A stretch of 64,000 bases of DNA from JBBDIX01 sp050486225 (GCA_050486225.1 JBJHCV010000001.1:434001-498000), one strand, 5' to 3'. Shown: positions 8,920 to 17,635, counted from the first letter of the stretch. Numbers and translations: made by a program. Notes: generated from the sequence alone by a model not told the origin.

Positions 8920-9914
8920 ACGAGACTCGCGGCAGCGCGCGGCGCACCGCCTACGCACTCAGCCTCGGGCTCGTGCTGTGGGCGGGTGCGACCGTTCCCC
9001 TGCCCCTGGTCGAGTACGTCCCGGGCGTGCCCACCGACATCCCCGAACTCATCGAGTTCGACGGGGTCGAGGTCGGCGAGATCGACGGGCGGACATCGCT
9101 GCTCACGGTGACCCTGCGCCAACAGCCCACCCTGTCGGCGCTCTGGGCCGCCGTCCATCCGGAGCGCGAGATCCAGCGGTTCGACGAGGTGTATCCCCCC
9201 GACCTCGAACGCGACGAGTACCTGCGCCTGCAGCGCGAACGTTTCGGTCGTCAGTTCGAGGTCGCCGCGGCGGTCGGGGCGCGTGCCGCCGGCCACGACG
9301 CCGAACTGGTCACCGAGGTGGTCGTCGTCGACGTCGTGCTCGACGGGCCCGCGGACGGCCGCCTCCGCCCGGGCGACGTCGTCCTGCGGGTCGACGGGAC
9401 GGAGGTGACGTCTGCCGACCAGCTCCAGAACGTCGTGTTCGACCGGGAGGTGGGCACCACCATCGACCTCGAGGTCGCGTTCGAGGGCGAAGTTCGCACC
9501 GAGTCGATCCGGCTCGGGCAGGTCCCCGGTTCGGACGGGCCGCGGATCGGCATCGTCATCCAGACGGCCGTCGACGAACTGCGACTCCCGTTCGACGTCC
9601 GACTTCGGGAGGGCACCCGCATCGGCGGGCCGAGTGCGGGCCTGATGATCGGTCTCACGGTGTACGACCTGCTCGCCGAGGAGGACCTCGTCGCGGGCCG
9701 CACCGTCATGGGCACCGGGTCGCTGGACGTGGACGGAGCGGTCGGGACGGTGGGCGGGGTCCCGGAGAAGATGCGGGCGGCACGCGCCGCCGGCGCCGAC
9801 CTCGTCCTCGTTCCCCACACGCAGATCGCGATCGCACGGGAGGCCGCGCCGGACCTGCAGGTCGTCGGGGTACGCACGTTCGAGGACGCGCTCGACGCGC
9901 TTCGCCGACACTGA
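8916..9914 (+). CDS. Membrane-anchored PDZ and Lon-type serine protease (YlbL-like)
   Basis: A 332-residue protein with one N-terminal signal anchor (about 10-30), a PDZ domain (about 125-205, with RLRPGDVVLRVDG) and a C-terminal Lon proteolytic domain. The Ser-Lys dyad is visible as S240 in GGPSAGLMIGL and K285 in PEKMRAA, about the spacing expected for Lon. There is no AAA+ domain, so it probably degrades unfolded or exported substrates without ATP, as proposed for the YlbL family. The GTG start lies in the stop of the site-2 protease gene, so the two proteases should be made together. Confidence 0.92.
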   Translation: MNETRGSARRTAYALSLGLVLWAGATVPLPLVEYVPGVPTDIPELIEFDGVEVGEIDGRTSLLTVTLRQQPTLSALWAAVHPEREIQRFDEVYPPDLERDEYLRLQRERFGRQFEVAAAVGARAAGHDAELVTEVVVVDVVLDGPADGRLRPGDVVLRVDGTEVTSADQLQNVVFDREVGTTIDLEVAFEGEVRTESIRLGQVPGSDGPRIGIVIQTAVDELRLPFDVRLREGTRIGGPSAGLMIGLTVYDLLAEEDLVAGRTVMGTGSLDVDGAVGTVGGVPEKMRAARAAGADLVLVPHTQIAIAREAAPDLQVVGVRTFEDALDALRRH

Positions 9915-9949
9915 CGGGTGCTCGGCCCCCCGACTCGTCGGGCGTGTGG

Positions 9950-10591
<642 letters not shown>

Positions 10592-10648
10592 GGCGTCAGA
10601 GTAACCACGCTACGGTGCCCCCGCGTCCGCTCGACCCGGAGCACGGCA

Positions 10649-11707
10649 CTGGACATCTCCCTCGACGACCTGCGTGGCCGGGTCGACCATGCGCTCGCGA
10701 TCGAACTCGAGCGACTGCTCGACCGGCTGCGTGGACACCACCCCGAACTCGACGTCGTCGCGGCGACACTGCGCGCGTTCTGCGCGGGAGGCAAGCGCAT
10801 CCGACCGGTGCTGCTCCTGCTGGGCCACCGGGCGGCGGGCGGCACGGACGACGACGCCGTCATGGGGCCGGCGCTGGCCCTGGAGATGCTCCACACCTGC
10901 GCGCTGGTCCACGACGACGTGATCGACCGCGCGGACACGCGCCGGGCACGCCCGACCGTGCATCGGGAGTACGCGGCCCTGCACGCCGGCCGCGGGATGC
11001 GGGGCGACGCGGACGCCTTCGGCGAGGCCGTGGCGATCCTGGTGGGGGACGTCGCGTTCGTGCAGGCCGACGACCTGTTCCTCCAGGCGCAGGTCGACGA
11101 CCGCCGACTGCTCGAGGGCCTGCGCGCGTTCACCGCGCTGCGTGAGGAGGTCATGGCCGGGCAGTACCTGGACCTGGTCACGTCGACGACGGGCCAGGGG
11201 GACCGCGCGGCGGTCCTGCAGGTCGCGACGCTCAAGTCCGGCCGCTACTCGGTGACCCGCCCGCTGGAGGTGGGTGCCGTGCTGGCCGGAGGTGACGCGA
11301 CCCTGGTCGAGGGTCTGCGACGCTTCGGCGATCCGCTCGGCCGCGCCTTCCAGGTCCGCGACGACCTGCTCGGCCTGTTCGGCCGTCCGGAGGAGACGGG
11401 CAAGTCGGTGCAGTCGGACCTGGCCGAGGGCAAGCACACCCTGGTGATCGTGGAGGCCCTCGAGCGGCTGGAGGGGATGGACCGCGACAGGCTCTCGGCG
11501 ATGCTCGGCGACCACGACCTCGGAGCGGACGACGCGGCGGTGGCCCGCGAACTCATCGAGCGCAGCGGGGCGCGTCGGGCAGCCGAGGCCTACGTGGTCG
11601 CGTCCGTCGAGGAGTCACTCGCCGCGCTCGACACGCTGTCCGTCGACGACGGGGTCGCGAAGGCGCTGCGCGACATGGCGACGCGGCTCACCGACCGCGA
11701 CACCTGA
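10649..11707 (+). CDS. Polyprenyl diphosphate synthase (IdsA/GrcC-like trans-prenyltransferase)
   Basis: An all-alpha isoprenoid synthase of about 352 residues that lengthens allylic diphosphates with isopentenyl diphosphate. The first aspartate motif is DDVID (D89-D93) and the second DDLLG (D238, D239); GGKRIRP and the basic GKHT segment are also present. No ATG, GTG or TTG occurs in frame near the expected N terminus. The best start is CTG at 10649, seven bases after GGAG at 10638-10641, so a non-standard start is likely. The product, probably C20 to C35 prenyl diphosphate for quinones or carrier lipids, cannot be told from the motifs. Confidence 0.88.
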   Translation: MDISLDDLRGRVDHALAIELERLLDRLRGHHPELDVVAATLRAFCAGGKRIRPVLLLLGHRAAGGTDDDAVMGPALALEMLHTCALVHDDVIDRADTRRARPTVHREYAALHAGRGMRGDADAFGEAVAILVGDVAFVQADDLFLQAQVDDRRLLEGLRAFTALREEVMAGQYLDLVTSTTGQGDRAAVLQVATLKSGRYSVTRPLEVGAVLAGGDATLVEGLRRFGDPLGRAFQVRDDLLGLFGRPEETGKSVQSDLAEGKHTLVIVEALERLEGMDRDRLSAMLGDHDLGADDAAVARELIERSGARRAAEAYVVASVEESLAALDTLSVDDGVAKALRDMATRLTDRDT

Positions 11708-11721
11708 ACCGGACGCCGGCG

Positions 11722-12423
11722 TCAGTCGCCGCTCGGCGCGCCCACCGGACCGTCGAGGTCGCCGAAGACCACCAGGCGCTGGCGCGCGCTGTGCCGCGGG
11801 TGACAGGTCGTCAACGTCAGGGTCGGCCGCCCCGTGCCGAGCGGGTCCGCCCCGACGACCCACACCTCGGTCGGGTCGACGATCCGAGTCTCCCGGTACT
11901 GGTGGACCCACTCGACCCCGTCGGCGTCCCTCACGTGGATCGTGTCCCCGTCACGCAGGTCCGAGAGCCCGTCGAACGGGCCACCGTGGGTGGTCCGGTG
12001 ACCGGCGATCGCCAGGTTGCCCGGCGCCCCCGCACGCGCGGATCCGGGGTATCGCCCCGGTCCCCGGGCAAGCACGGATTCGTCGACACCGTGCAGCACG
12101 ACGAGGGCGCGGGCATGGAGGATCCGCTGTCCGTCCCGCTCGAACCACAGACTCCCGAACACCTCACCTGCGGCGGGCGCCCTCGAGGACGCGACGTGGT
12201 CCGGCGGCCGCACGACAGGATCCTCCGCGACGGTCTGCGCGGGCAGGGGGCGGCCGGATCGGCCGGGTCCGTCGGGTCGCTCGAGTCGGAGCTCCTCCTG
12301 TGCGCGCGCGTGCCCGGCGTCCGCGATCAGCCCCGCGACGAGCGACCCGGCGAGCACCCCGCCTCCGATCGCGACCAGCACCCCGCCCCACGTGCGCAGG
12401 CGACGTCGAACGCGCGTGTGCAT
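11722..12423 (-). CDS. Class E sortase (SrtE-like transpeptidase)
   Basis: A 233-residue membrane-anchored cysteine transpeptidase. The ATG at 12423 follows GGGGGAGAC, an excellent ribosome site. A membrane anchor lies at about 11-35, then a variable linker, then the sortase barrel with catalytic H142 in AGHRTTH, C207 in TLTTCHP and the arginine pair R214/R216. The TLTTC signature and position near crgA and trpG agree with class E sortases, which in Streptomyces attach LAXTG-type surface proteins. No substrate gene with a sorting signal is seen in this window. It converges on the polyprenyl synthase gene with 14 bases between the stops. Confidence 0.92.
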   Translation of the reverse strand: MHTRVRRRLRTWGGVLVAIGGGVLAGSLVAGLIADAGHARAQEELRLERPDGPGRSGRPLPAQTVAEDPVVRPPDHVASSRAPAAGEVFGSLWFERDGQRILHARALVVLHGVDESVLARGPGRYPGSARAGAPGNLAIAGHRTTHGGPFDGLSDLRDGDTIHVRDADGVEWVHQYRETRIVDPTEVWVVGADPLGTGRPTLTLTTCHPRHSARQRLVVFGDLDGPVGAPSGD

Positions 12424-12572
12424 GTCTCCCCCGATGCGACGCGCCGGCATCCCGTCGCCGGCCGGAGGATAGGCTCGACGTCGGAGACGGTGCACTCGGC
12501 CGTGAGGCATTGCCCCACGCGTGTCGGGCGTCTCCGGGACCGTCGACTCGCCACCGACCACGGGAGGCCATC

Positions 12573-12845
12573 GTGCCGGAGAGCAGGCACCGCCGTCACG
12601 GCAGGAACCGCCCCCGCGAGTACCAGACGCACGAGCCGGAGAAGAAGGCCCCGCCGTCACCGACGTGGGTCCCGGCGACCGGCGCGTCCCTGCTCGGCGC
12701 CGGCGTCCTGATCATCCTGCTGGGCAACCTCCCGGGAGTGAACGCGATCCTGCGGACGTGGCCGGTGATGGGCGGAAACTGGAGCCTGGTGATCGGCTTC
12801 GTGTTCCTGATGGCCGGATTCGGCTTCCTCACCCGCTGGCGCTGA
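12573..12845 (+). CDS. crgA: Cell division protein CrgA
   Basis: A 90-residue protein translated from GTG 12573, preceded by GGGAGG at five-base spacing. After a basic, charged N-terminal tail come two membrane helices (about 32-50 and 68-88) joined by a short loop with NAILRTWPVMGGNW, and the C terminus FLTRWR, typical of CrgA. In mycobacteria and streptomycetes CrgA localises at the septum, interacts with FtsZ, FtsQ and FtsI and controls the timing of division. The place beside trpG, pknB and pbpA matches other actinobacteria. Confidence 0.92.
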   Translation: MPESRHRRHGRNRPREYQTHEPEKKAPPSPTWVPATGASLLGAGVLIILLGNLPGVNAILRTWPVMGGNWSLVIGFVFLMAGFGFLTRWR

Positions 12846-13010
12846 CGGCGTGCGCTCATCGCTCTGACCGAGCGCTGAACGCATAGTGCGTGCGCTGAGG
12901 GCCGTGCACACGGTTGATTCCTCCACACCTGTGGACAACCTGGGAATCTGTCGGATGCTCGTCCACAGGATGCGTCCACAGGTGTGTGGACAACCGTCGG
13001 CGTCCGGTCG
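12846..13010. other. Intergenic region with four DnaA boxes and one copy of a 28-bp repeat
   Basis: No gene fits in these 165 bases between two converging genes. TGTGGACAA occurs at 12930-12938 and 12985-12993, each the reverse complement of the actinobacterial DnaA box TTGTCCACA. One-mismatch boxes lie at 12959-12967 (TCGTCCACA) and two-mismatch GCGTCCACA at 12972-12980. The first 60 bases hold a repeat copy at 12872-12899 that recurs at 17187-17214 and contains the inverted repeat ACGCA-TAG-TGCGT. Because both neighbouring genes end here, the boxes are not promoter elements; binding or titration of DnaA is an inference. Confidence 0.62.
12872..12899 (+). repeat. 28-bp repeat, copy A
   Basis: Starts GCGCTGAACGCA and ends GCGCTGAG. 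It matches copy B at 17187-17214 in 23 of 28 positions without gaps. Both copies are intergenic and each lies 30-60 bases before a TGTGGACAA DnaA box on the same strand. Confidence 0.6.
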
Positions 13011-13331
13011 TCAGTCCACGAGTTCCGTGCGCTCGTTCATGCGCTGGCCGCAGTGACTCGGTGGCCGCTTCGTCCCCCGGACGACGAGCAGCACCTCGGT
13101 GCCGCACTCCTCGCACCAGAACAGGGTCCGTTCCCCCGCGGCCAGCGCGTCGACCGGCGCATCGTCGTCCCCCGGCAGGTACGAAGGTCGCTGGGTGAGC
13201 GCACGAAGTGACGTCATCAGCCAGGTGAGCATGGCCCACCCGAGCAGCGGAGCGAGCACCCAGCGCCAGCCGAGGTTCACCCCGACGAGCACCGCGATGA
13301 TCGCGAGCACGAGTCCGGCGAGCAGGATCAC
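13011..13331 (-). CDS. Small membrane protein with a C-terminal zinc-ribbon-like Cys/His cluster
   Basis: A 106-residue protein of unknown function. Two N-terminal membrane helices (about 3-43, with a Trp-rich turn) are followed by a cytoplasmic part containing WCEECG and later SHCGQR, giving three cysteines and a histidine able to hold zinc. The GTG start at 13331 overlaps the stop of the thiolase gene by 4 bases, so the two are co-translated. I do not recognise a family; redox sensing or rubredoxin-like metal binding are only possibilities. Confidence 0.72.
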   Translation of the reverse strand: MILLAGLVLAIIAVLVGVNLGWRWVLAPLLGWAMLTWLMTSLRALTQRPSYLPGDDDAPVDALAAGERTLFWCEECGTEVLLVVRGTKRPPSHCGQRMNERTELVD

Positions 13332-14524
13332 AGTCGCTCGATGATCGTGGCGTTGGCCATGCCGCCGCCTTCACACATGGTCAGCAGGCCGAGTCGTCCG
13401 TCGACCCGGTCGAGGACGTTGAGCAGGGTCGCGACGAGCTTCGCCCCAGACGCGCCCAGGGGGTGGCCGTTGGCGATCGCGCCCCCGTGCACGTTGACAC
13501 GTGCGAGGTCGGCACCGGTCGCATGCAACCACGCGAGCACGACCGGGGCGAACGCCTCGTTCACCTCGAAGGCGTCGACGTCGTCGATCCGGAGTCCCGC
13601 CCGCTCGAGGACTCGGTTCGTCGCGGGGACGATCCCTGTGAGCATCAGGAGAGGGTCATCCCCGACCACCGTCGTTGCGACCACACGTGCGCGAGGCTCG
13701 AGTCCCCGGTCCCGGGCCACGTCGTGTGCCATCAGCAGGACTGCCGAGGCGCCGTCGGAGAGCTGGGACGAGTTGCCGGCGTGCAGCACGCCCTGCAGGT
13801 TGGGCAGGCGTCGACGGACCTCGGCGTCGACGAACGCCAGCGGTAGCTCTGCCAGCGAGGCAGCCGTCGTGCCCGGCCGCAGACCCTCGTCCCGGTCCAG
13901 GTGCTCGCCGGTCGGCCCGGCACCTCGGTCGACCGGCACGGTGAGCAGTTCGGTGGCGGTGCGTCCGTCGTCCGCGGCCTCGACGGCCCGTTGCTGCGAA
14001 CGCGCGGCGTACTCGTCGACGTCCCGACGGGTCATCCCCCGCTTCGCGGCGATCAGTTCCGCGGCGATGCCCTGGTCGACGAGCCGATCGGCGTAGCGGG
14101 CCCGCATGCGCGTGCCGAACGGGTCACTGCCCTGGGTCGACGAGCCGAGCGGGACCCGGGACATGACCTCGACGCCGCCCGCGATGACGACGTCCTGCGC
14201 ACCGGACTCGATGGCGTGGGTCGCGAAGTGCAGCGCCTGCTGAGACGAACCACACTGCCGGTCGATCGTGGTCGCGGGGACCGACTCGGGGAACCCGGCG
14301 CCGAGCACCCCGTTTCGCGCCACGTTGCAGGACTGCTCGCCGACCTGGGACACACAGCCGATCAGCACGTCGTCGATGGACGCCGGATCGAGGTCCACGC
14401 GCTCGACGAGGCCGCCGAGGGTGTGGGCCAACAGGTCTGCCGGATGCCAGCCCGACAGCGCACCGCCGGGGCGGCCGCGCCCGACGGGCGTGCGCACCGC
14501 GTCGACGATCACCGCCTCACGCAT
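13328..14524 (-). CDS. Acetyl-CoA acyltransferase (thiolase family)
   Basis: A 398-residue thiolase. All catalytic motifs are present: nucleophile C91 in DRQCGSS, NEAFAP, GHPLGASG with H354, and C384 in MCEGGGMANA. It should catalyse thiolytic cleavage of 3-ketoacyl-CoA or the reverse condensation of acetyl-CoA, in fatty acid breakdown or acetoacetyl-CoA formation. No FadB-like partner is adjacent, so the direction and chain length are unknown. It is followed in the same transcript by the small zinc-ribbon membrane protein and is divergent from tRNA-Ala. Confidence 0.92.
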   Translation of the reverse strand: MREAVIVDAVRTPVGRGRPGGALSGWHPADLLAHTLGGLVERVDLDPASIDDVLIGCVSQVGEQSCNVARNGVLGAGFPESVPATTIDRQCGSSQQALHFATHAIESGAQDVVIAGGVEVMSRVPLGSSTQGSDPFGTRMRARYADRLVDQGIAAELIAAKRGMTRRDVDEYAARSQQRAVEAADDGRTATELLTVPVDRGAGPTGEHLDRDEGLRPGTTAASLAELPLAFVDAEVRRRLPNLQGVLHAGNSSQLSDGASAVLLMAHDVARDRGLEPRARVVATTVVGDDPLLMLTGIVPATNRVLERAGLRIDDVDAFEVNEAFAPVVLAWLHATGADLARVNVHGGAIANGHPLGASGAKLVATLLNVLDRVDGRLGLLTMCEGGGMANATIIERL

Positions 14525-14627
14525 CCGCGTTCCAGTCGTCGTCGGACCCTCGGGCCGAGGCTATCCACGTCACGTCCCCTGCTCACCGTCGCATACGATG
14601 CGCGCTCGATCCGACCAGGGATCACAT

Positions 14628-14701
14628 GGGCCCGTAGCTCAGTTCGGCAGAGCACCTGCCTTGCATGCAGGGGGTCGTCGGTTCAAATCCGATCGGGTCC
14701 A
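14628..14701 (+). tRNA. alaT: tRNA-Ala (anticodon TGC)
   Basis: A 74-nt cloverleaf with acceptor stem GGGCCCG pairing to CGGGTCC. This includes the G3-U70 wobble that marks alanine tRNAs. The anticodon loop is CTTGCAT with TGC at 14662-14664, and the T loop is TTCAAAT. CCA is not encoded: the discriminator A is followed by CCC. tRNA-Ala and tRNA-Ile near gyrA are common in actinobacterial origin regions; here they lie 7.6 kb apart on opposite strands. Confidence 0.96.
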
Positions 14702-14801
14702 CCCGTCCATGTCGAACGACCGTGCACGTCGCACGGCCCGATGCCGTCTCACCCCGGCCCAGGCGAGGACATGCCGGCCGCCGTGACGAGGGAGCCTCTC
14801 C

Positions 14802-15563
14802 GTGGGAATGCTGTACGCGGTGGGCAGTCGCCTGTTCGAGGCAGGATTCCGCGCGTGGGGGGTCGACCTTCGCGTGTCGGGCATGGAGAACATCCCCACC
14901 CACGGCCCTGCGGTGGTCGCGAGCAACCACATCAGCTACCTCGACTTCGCGTTCGTCATGCTCGCCCCTCCGCGGCCGCGCCGCGAGATGCGGTTCCTCG
15001 CGCGCAGCGAGTTCTTCGAGAACCCGATCGTGGGGGGTCTCATGCGCCGGCTCGGCCAGATCCCGGTGGACGTCCACGGGGACCCGACGGCAGCGGCGGC
15101 CGCAGCCCGCGAGGCACTCGAACGCGGTGAGGTGATCGGCGTCCATCCCGAGGGCACCATCAGCCCGTCGTACACGATCCGGCGCGCCCGTTCGGGTGCG
15201 GTGCGCCTCGCCGACGAGGTCGGCGCCCCGATCATCCCGACCGCGATCTGGGGCAGCCAGAGGCTTCTCACCAAGTGGCGGCCGGTGCGTCCGCCACGCC
15301 GGGGGATCGCCGTGTCGATCCACTACGGCGAACCGTTCGAGCCCGAGGGTCGAACCGGCATGGCGCGCACACGGTCGCTCATGGGCCGGATCAGCGAACT
15401 CCTCGAGGACGTGCAGGCCGCCTACCCACAGGAGCCCGCCCCCGGTGACGACTGGTGGCTTCCCCGGCACCTGGGCGGGAGCGCGCTCGACCCGCAGGAG
15501 GCGGAGCGTCGCCTGGAGGAGCAGACGGCGCGCCGGCGCGCCGGACGCGACGCCGAGGGTTGA
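14802..15563 (+). CDS. plsC: 1-acyl-sn-glycerol-3-phosphate acyltransferase (PlsC family)
   Basis: A 253-residue acyltransferase that adds the second acyl chain in phosphatidic acid synthesis. Motif I is NHISYLD (about residues 42-48) and motif III is HPEGTIS (about 114-120), with PTAIWGSQ as the fourth block. The N terminus has a short hydrophobic segment for membrane contact, and the C-terminal ~45 residues form a charged tail. GTG at 14802 is preceded by a GAGGGAG site. It follows tRNA-Ala by 100 bases and looks like a single-gene unit. Substrate position specificity is inferred from the family. Confidence 0.9.
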   Translation: MGMLYAVGSRLFEAGFRAWGVDLRVSGMENIPTHGPAVVASNHISYLDFAFVMLAPPRPRREMRFLARSEFFENPIVGGLMRRLGQIPVDVHGDPTAAAAAAREALERGEVIGVHPEGTISPSYTIRRARSGAVRLADEVGAPIIPTAIWGSQRLLTKWRPVRPPRRGIAVSIHYGEPFEPEGRTGMARTRSLMGRISELLEDVQAAYPQEPAPGDDWWLPRHLGGSALDPQEAERRLEEQTARRRAGRDAEG

Positions 15564-15576
15564 GCGAGCACGCGCG

Positions 15577-17148
15577 TCAGCCCAGACGCACGTGCACGAA
15601 CCGCGTGGCCTGGTCGGGCCGGGTCTCGTAGCCCTCCACGCGTGGCGACCACGCCTCCACCACGTCGGCGTTGTACAGATGGATGTACGAGGCCTGATCG
15701 ACGATCCGCTCCGCAGCCTCCTCGTACCGCTGGCGGCGGACCGCCGGGTCGGACTCGGCTCGCGCCGCGTCCAGCAGTTCGTCGACCTCAGGGTCGGAGA
15801 ATCCCTGGAAGTTGCTGATGCCGTTGGAGTGGTGCTGGGCGTAGTAGAAGTCGTCCGGGTCGATGTTGCCGAGCCAGCTCAGGACGAACCCGTCGAAGTC
15901 CCCCTCGGCCTGGAGGGCGAGCCACGTCCGGAAGTCCTCGGTGTGGATCTCCACGGTGACGCCGATCTCGGCCAGCTGCTCCTCGAGCACCTCCGCGACC
16001 GTCACCGTCTCTGGGAAGTCGCTCGAGACCAGAAGATCGATCGTCAGGTCGCCCACGCCGGCGTCCTCGAGCAGTTCTCGCGCGCGATCCGGGTCGTGAC
16101 CGAAACGGGTGTGCTCGTGGTACCAGGCGCTGGATGGTGGGATGGCCAGTTCGTTGGGGGTCGCGGCGTCGAACCGGGCAGCCTCGGTGACCACGCCGAT
16201 GTCGATCGCGTACGCGATGGCCTGGCGCACGCGGACGTCGTCGAACGGGGCCCGGCGGTTGTTCAACGACAGGTAGTGGTAGTCGGTGCCGGGCACCTGC
16301 CCGAGCACGACGTCGTCGCTGGCCTCCAGCGCAGCGATCTGCTCGGGGGCCACGGCGTCGATCCAGTCGACCTCGCCCTCCTGGAGGCGGGTGAGCCTCG
16401 TGGCCTGGTCGGGGATCACCCGGAACTCGACGGCGTCGAGCGCGACGTCACCGCCCCAGTAGTCGTCGAACCGCTCGATCACGACCCGGTCACCCGGGGC
16501 GAACGACTCGAACGTGAAGGGACCGGTGCCCACGGGATCGTCCGCGAGTGTGCCGGCCTCGATGGCCGCTGCCGGCGCGATCGCCATGCCCTTGAAGGCA
16601 CCGAGGTGCTCGAGCAGGTTGGGGGCCACCCGGTTCAGTTCGACCGCAACGGTCAGGTCGTCGACGGCGACGAACGCGTCGACCATGTCGAGGCGCCAAC
16701 CGTTGGCCCCCTCCGCGGCGACGTGCTCGAGCGACGCGACGACGTCGGTGGACGTCAGATCGGAACCGTCGTGGAACACGACGCCCTCCCGCAGGTGGAA
16801 CGTCCACGTCAGCAGGTCGTCGGACACCTCCCACGACTGCGCCAGCGCGGGTTCCATCGACAGGTCACGCGCGGGTTGCACGAGCGTGTCGTAGACGTTC
16901 TCGAGCACCGTGAACGTGAACGCCGAGGTGGCGGTGTGCGGGTCGAGTCGGTCCGGGTCACCACCGATCGCCGCGATCAACGTCCCGCCCTCGACGGGCT
17001 CGGGAACCTCGGGGTCGTCGAGGACGGGTTCGGACGGAGCCTCGGGTGCCTCCGCGTCGAGATCCTCCCCGGCCCCGCAGGCGACGAGCAGCAGGAGCAG
17101 CGTCCCGACCATGGCGGCCGCCGTGCGAGCACGCGAACACGGTCTCAC
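15577..17148 (-). CDS. Extracellular solute-binding lipoprotein, family 5 (peptide/nickel ABC type)
   Basis: A 523-residue exported lipoprotein. The GTG at 17148 gives a basic N terminus, a hydrophobic core and the lipobox LVAC-G, so the protein should be lipid-anchored outside the membrane. The SBP_bac_5 fold is recognisable from GGDPDRLDPHTATS at the N terminus, NVYDTLVQ and LAQSWEVSDD. Family members deliver oligopeptides, nickel chelates or related solutes to an ABC permease. No permease or ATPase genes are adjacent, so it is an orphan binding protein here. An inverted repeat and a DnaA-box match lie upstream. Confidence 0.9.
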   Translation of the reverse strand: MRPCSRARTAAAMVGTLLLLLVACGAGEDLDAEAPEAPSEPVLDDPEVPEPVEGGTLIAAIGGDPDRLDPHTATSAFTFTVLENVYDTLVQPARDLSMEPALAQSWEVSDDLLTWTFHLREGVVFHDGSDLTSTDVVASLEHVAAEGANGWRLDMVDAFVAVDDLTVAVELNRVAPNLLEHLGAFKGMAIAPAAAIEAGTLADDPVGTGPFTFESFAPGDRVVIERFDDYWGGDVALDAVEFRVIPDQATRLTRLQEGEVDWIDAVAPEQIAALEASDDVVLGQVPGTDYHYLSLNNRRAPFDDVRVRQAIAYAIDIGVVTEAARFDAATPNELAIPPSSAWYHEHTRFGHDPDRARELLEDAGVGDLTIDLLVSSDFPETVTVAEVLEEQLAEIGVTVEIHTEDFRTWLALQAEGDFDGFVLSWLGNIDPDDFYYAQHHSNGISNFQGFSDPEVDELLDAARAESDPAVRRQRYEEAAERIVDQASYIHLYNADVVEAWSPRVEGYETRPDQATRFVHVRLG

Positions 17149-17168
17149 GTGAGTGCTCGACCCCGGCC

Positions 17169-17202
17169 AATGTGCGTCCAGCGCGTGCGCTGGACGCACA
17201 TT
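17169..17202. promoter_or_regulatory. Perfect 16-bp inverted repeat upstream of the solute-binding protein gene
   Basis: Left arm AATGTGCGTCCAGCGC (17169-17184), spacer GT, right arm 17187-17202 as its exact reverse complement. It ends about 20 bases before the GTG of the binding-protein gene on the minus strand. It could be an operator for a dimeric regulator or a hairpin in the leader. The right arm is also the first half of the 28-bp repeat copy B. Confidence 0.6.
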
Positions 17203-17214
17203 GCGAGCGTTGAG
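17187..17214 (+). repeat. 28-bp repeat, copy B
   Basis: Starts GCGCTGGACGCA and ends GCGTTGAG; 23 of 28 positions equal copy A at 12872-12899. It is followed 30 bases later by the DnaA box TGTGGACAA at 17245-17253, as copy A is. The rest of the gap up to 17371 shows no gene. Confidence 0.6.
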
Positions 17215-17371
17215 TGCATCCCTGCTCCGATGCGGGCCCGATTCTGTGGACAACCCTGTGGGCTTGTGGAGAGTGACACGGGCGTGATTCCACACCTGTC
17301 GCTGCCTCGGCGGCTCACCCTCGGACCCCGCTCGGCGGGACGTCGCACCTCGTGGCCCCGGAGCCACACGT

Positions 17372-17635
17372 TCAGAGCGACTTCGGCTCTTCCCACAGCG
17401 ACTCGTCGAGTTCCTGGTCATGCTTGCGCTTGAAGACCACGCCGACCGCGGCGGCGGCAGCGACGAACAGCGCGAACACGCCCCTGCGGCGTCGGCGTTC
17501 CCTCCGGCCGCTGAGCTCGTCGATGCGGTCCGAGGCGCGGGACTGCAGCTGCTTGCCCCGCTTCTCGGCCTTCGCACGAAGTTCGTCGGCCTGCTTCTCG
17601 AGCCTCGCGACCTTCCTTGACAGGCGCCTGGCCAT
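17372..17635 (-). CDS. Small coiled-coil membrane protein, unknown function
   Basis: An 87-residue protein beginning at ATG 17635, preceded by GAGGAGAT at a good distance. Residues 1-42 are rich in Lys, Arg, Glu and Leu with a heptad pattern (LSRKVARLEKQADELRAK), predicting a coiled coil. An arginine cluster follows (RRERRRRR), then one hydrophobic segment (about 56-70), and the C terminus is acidic (DQELDESLWEEP). The basic cluster before the helix suggests a cytoplasmic N terminus. No family is recognised; scaffold or envelope roles are guesses. Confidence 0.65.
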   Translation of the reverse strand: MARRLSRKVARLEKQADELRAKAEKRGKQLQSRASDRIDELSGRRERRRRRGVFALFVAAAAAVGVVFKRKHDQELDESLWEEPKSL

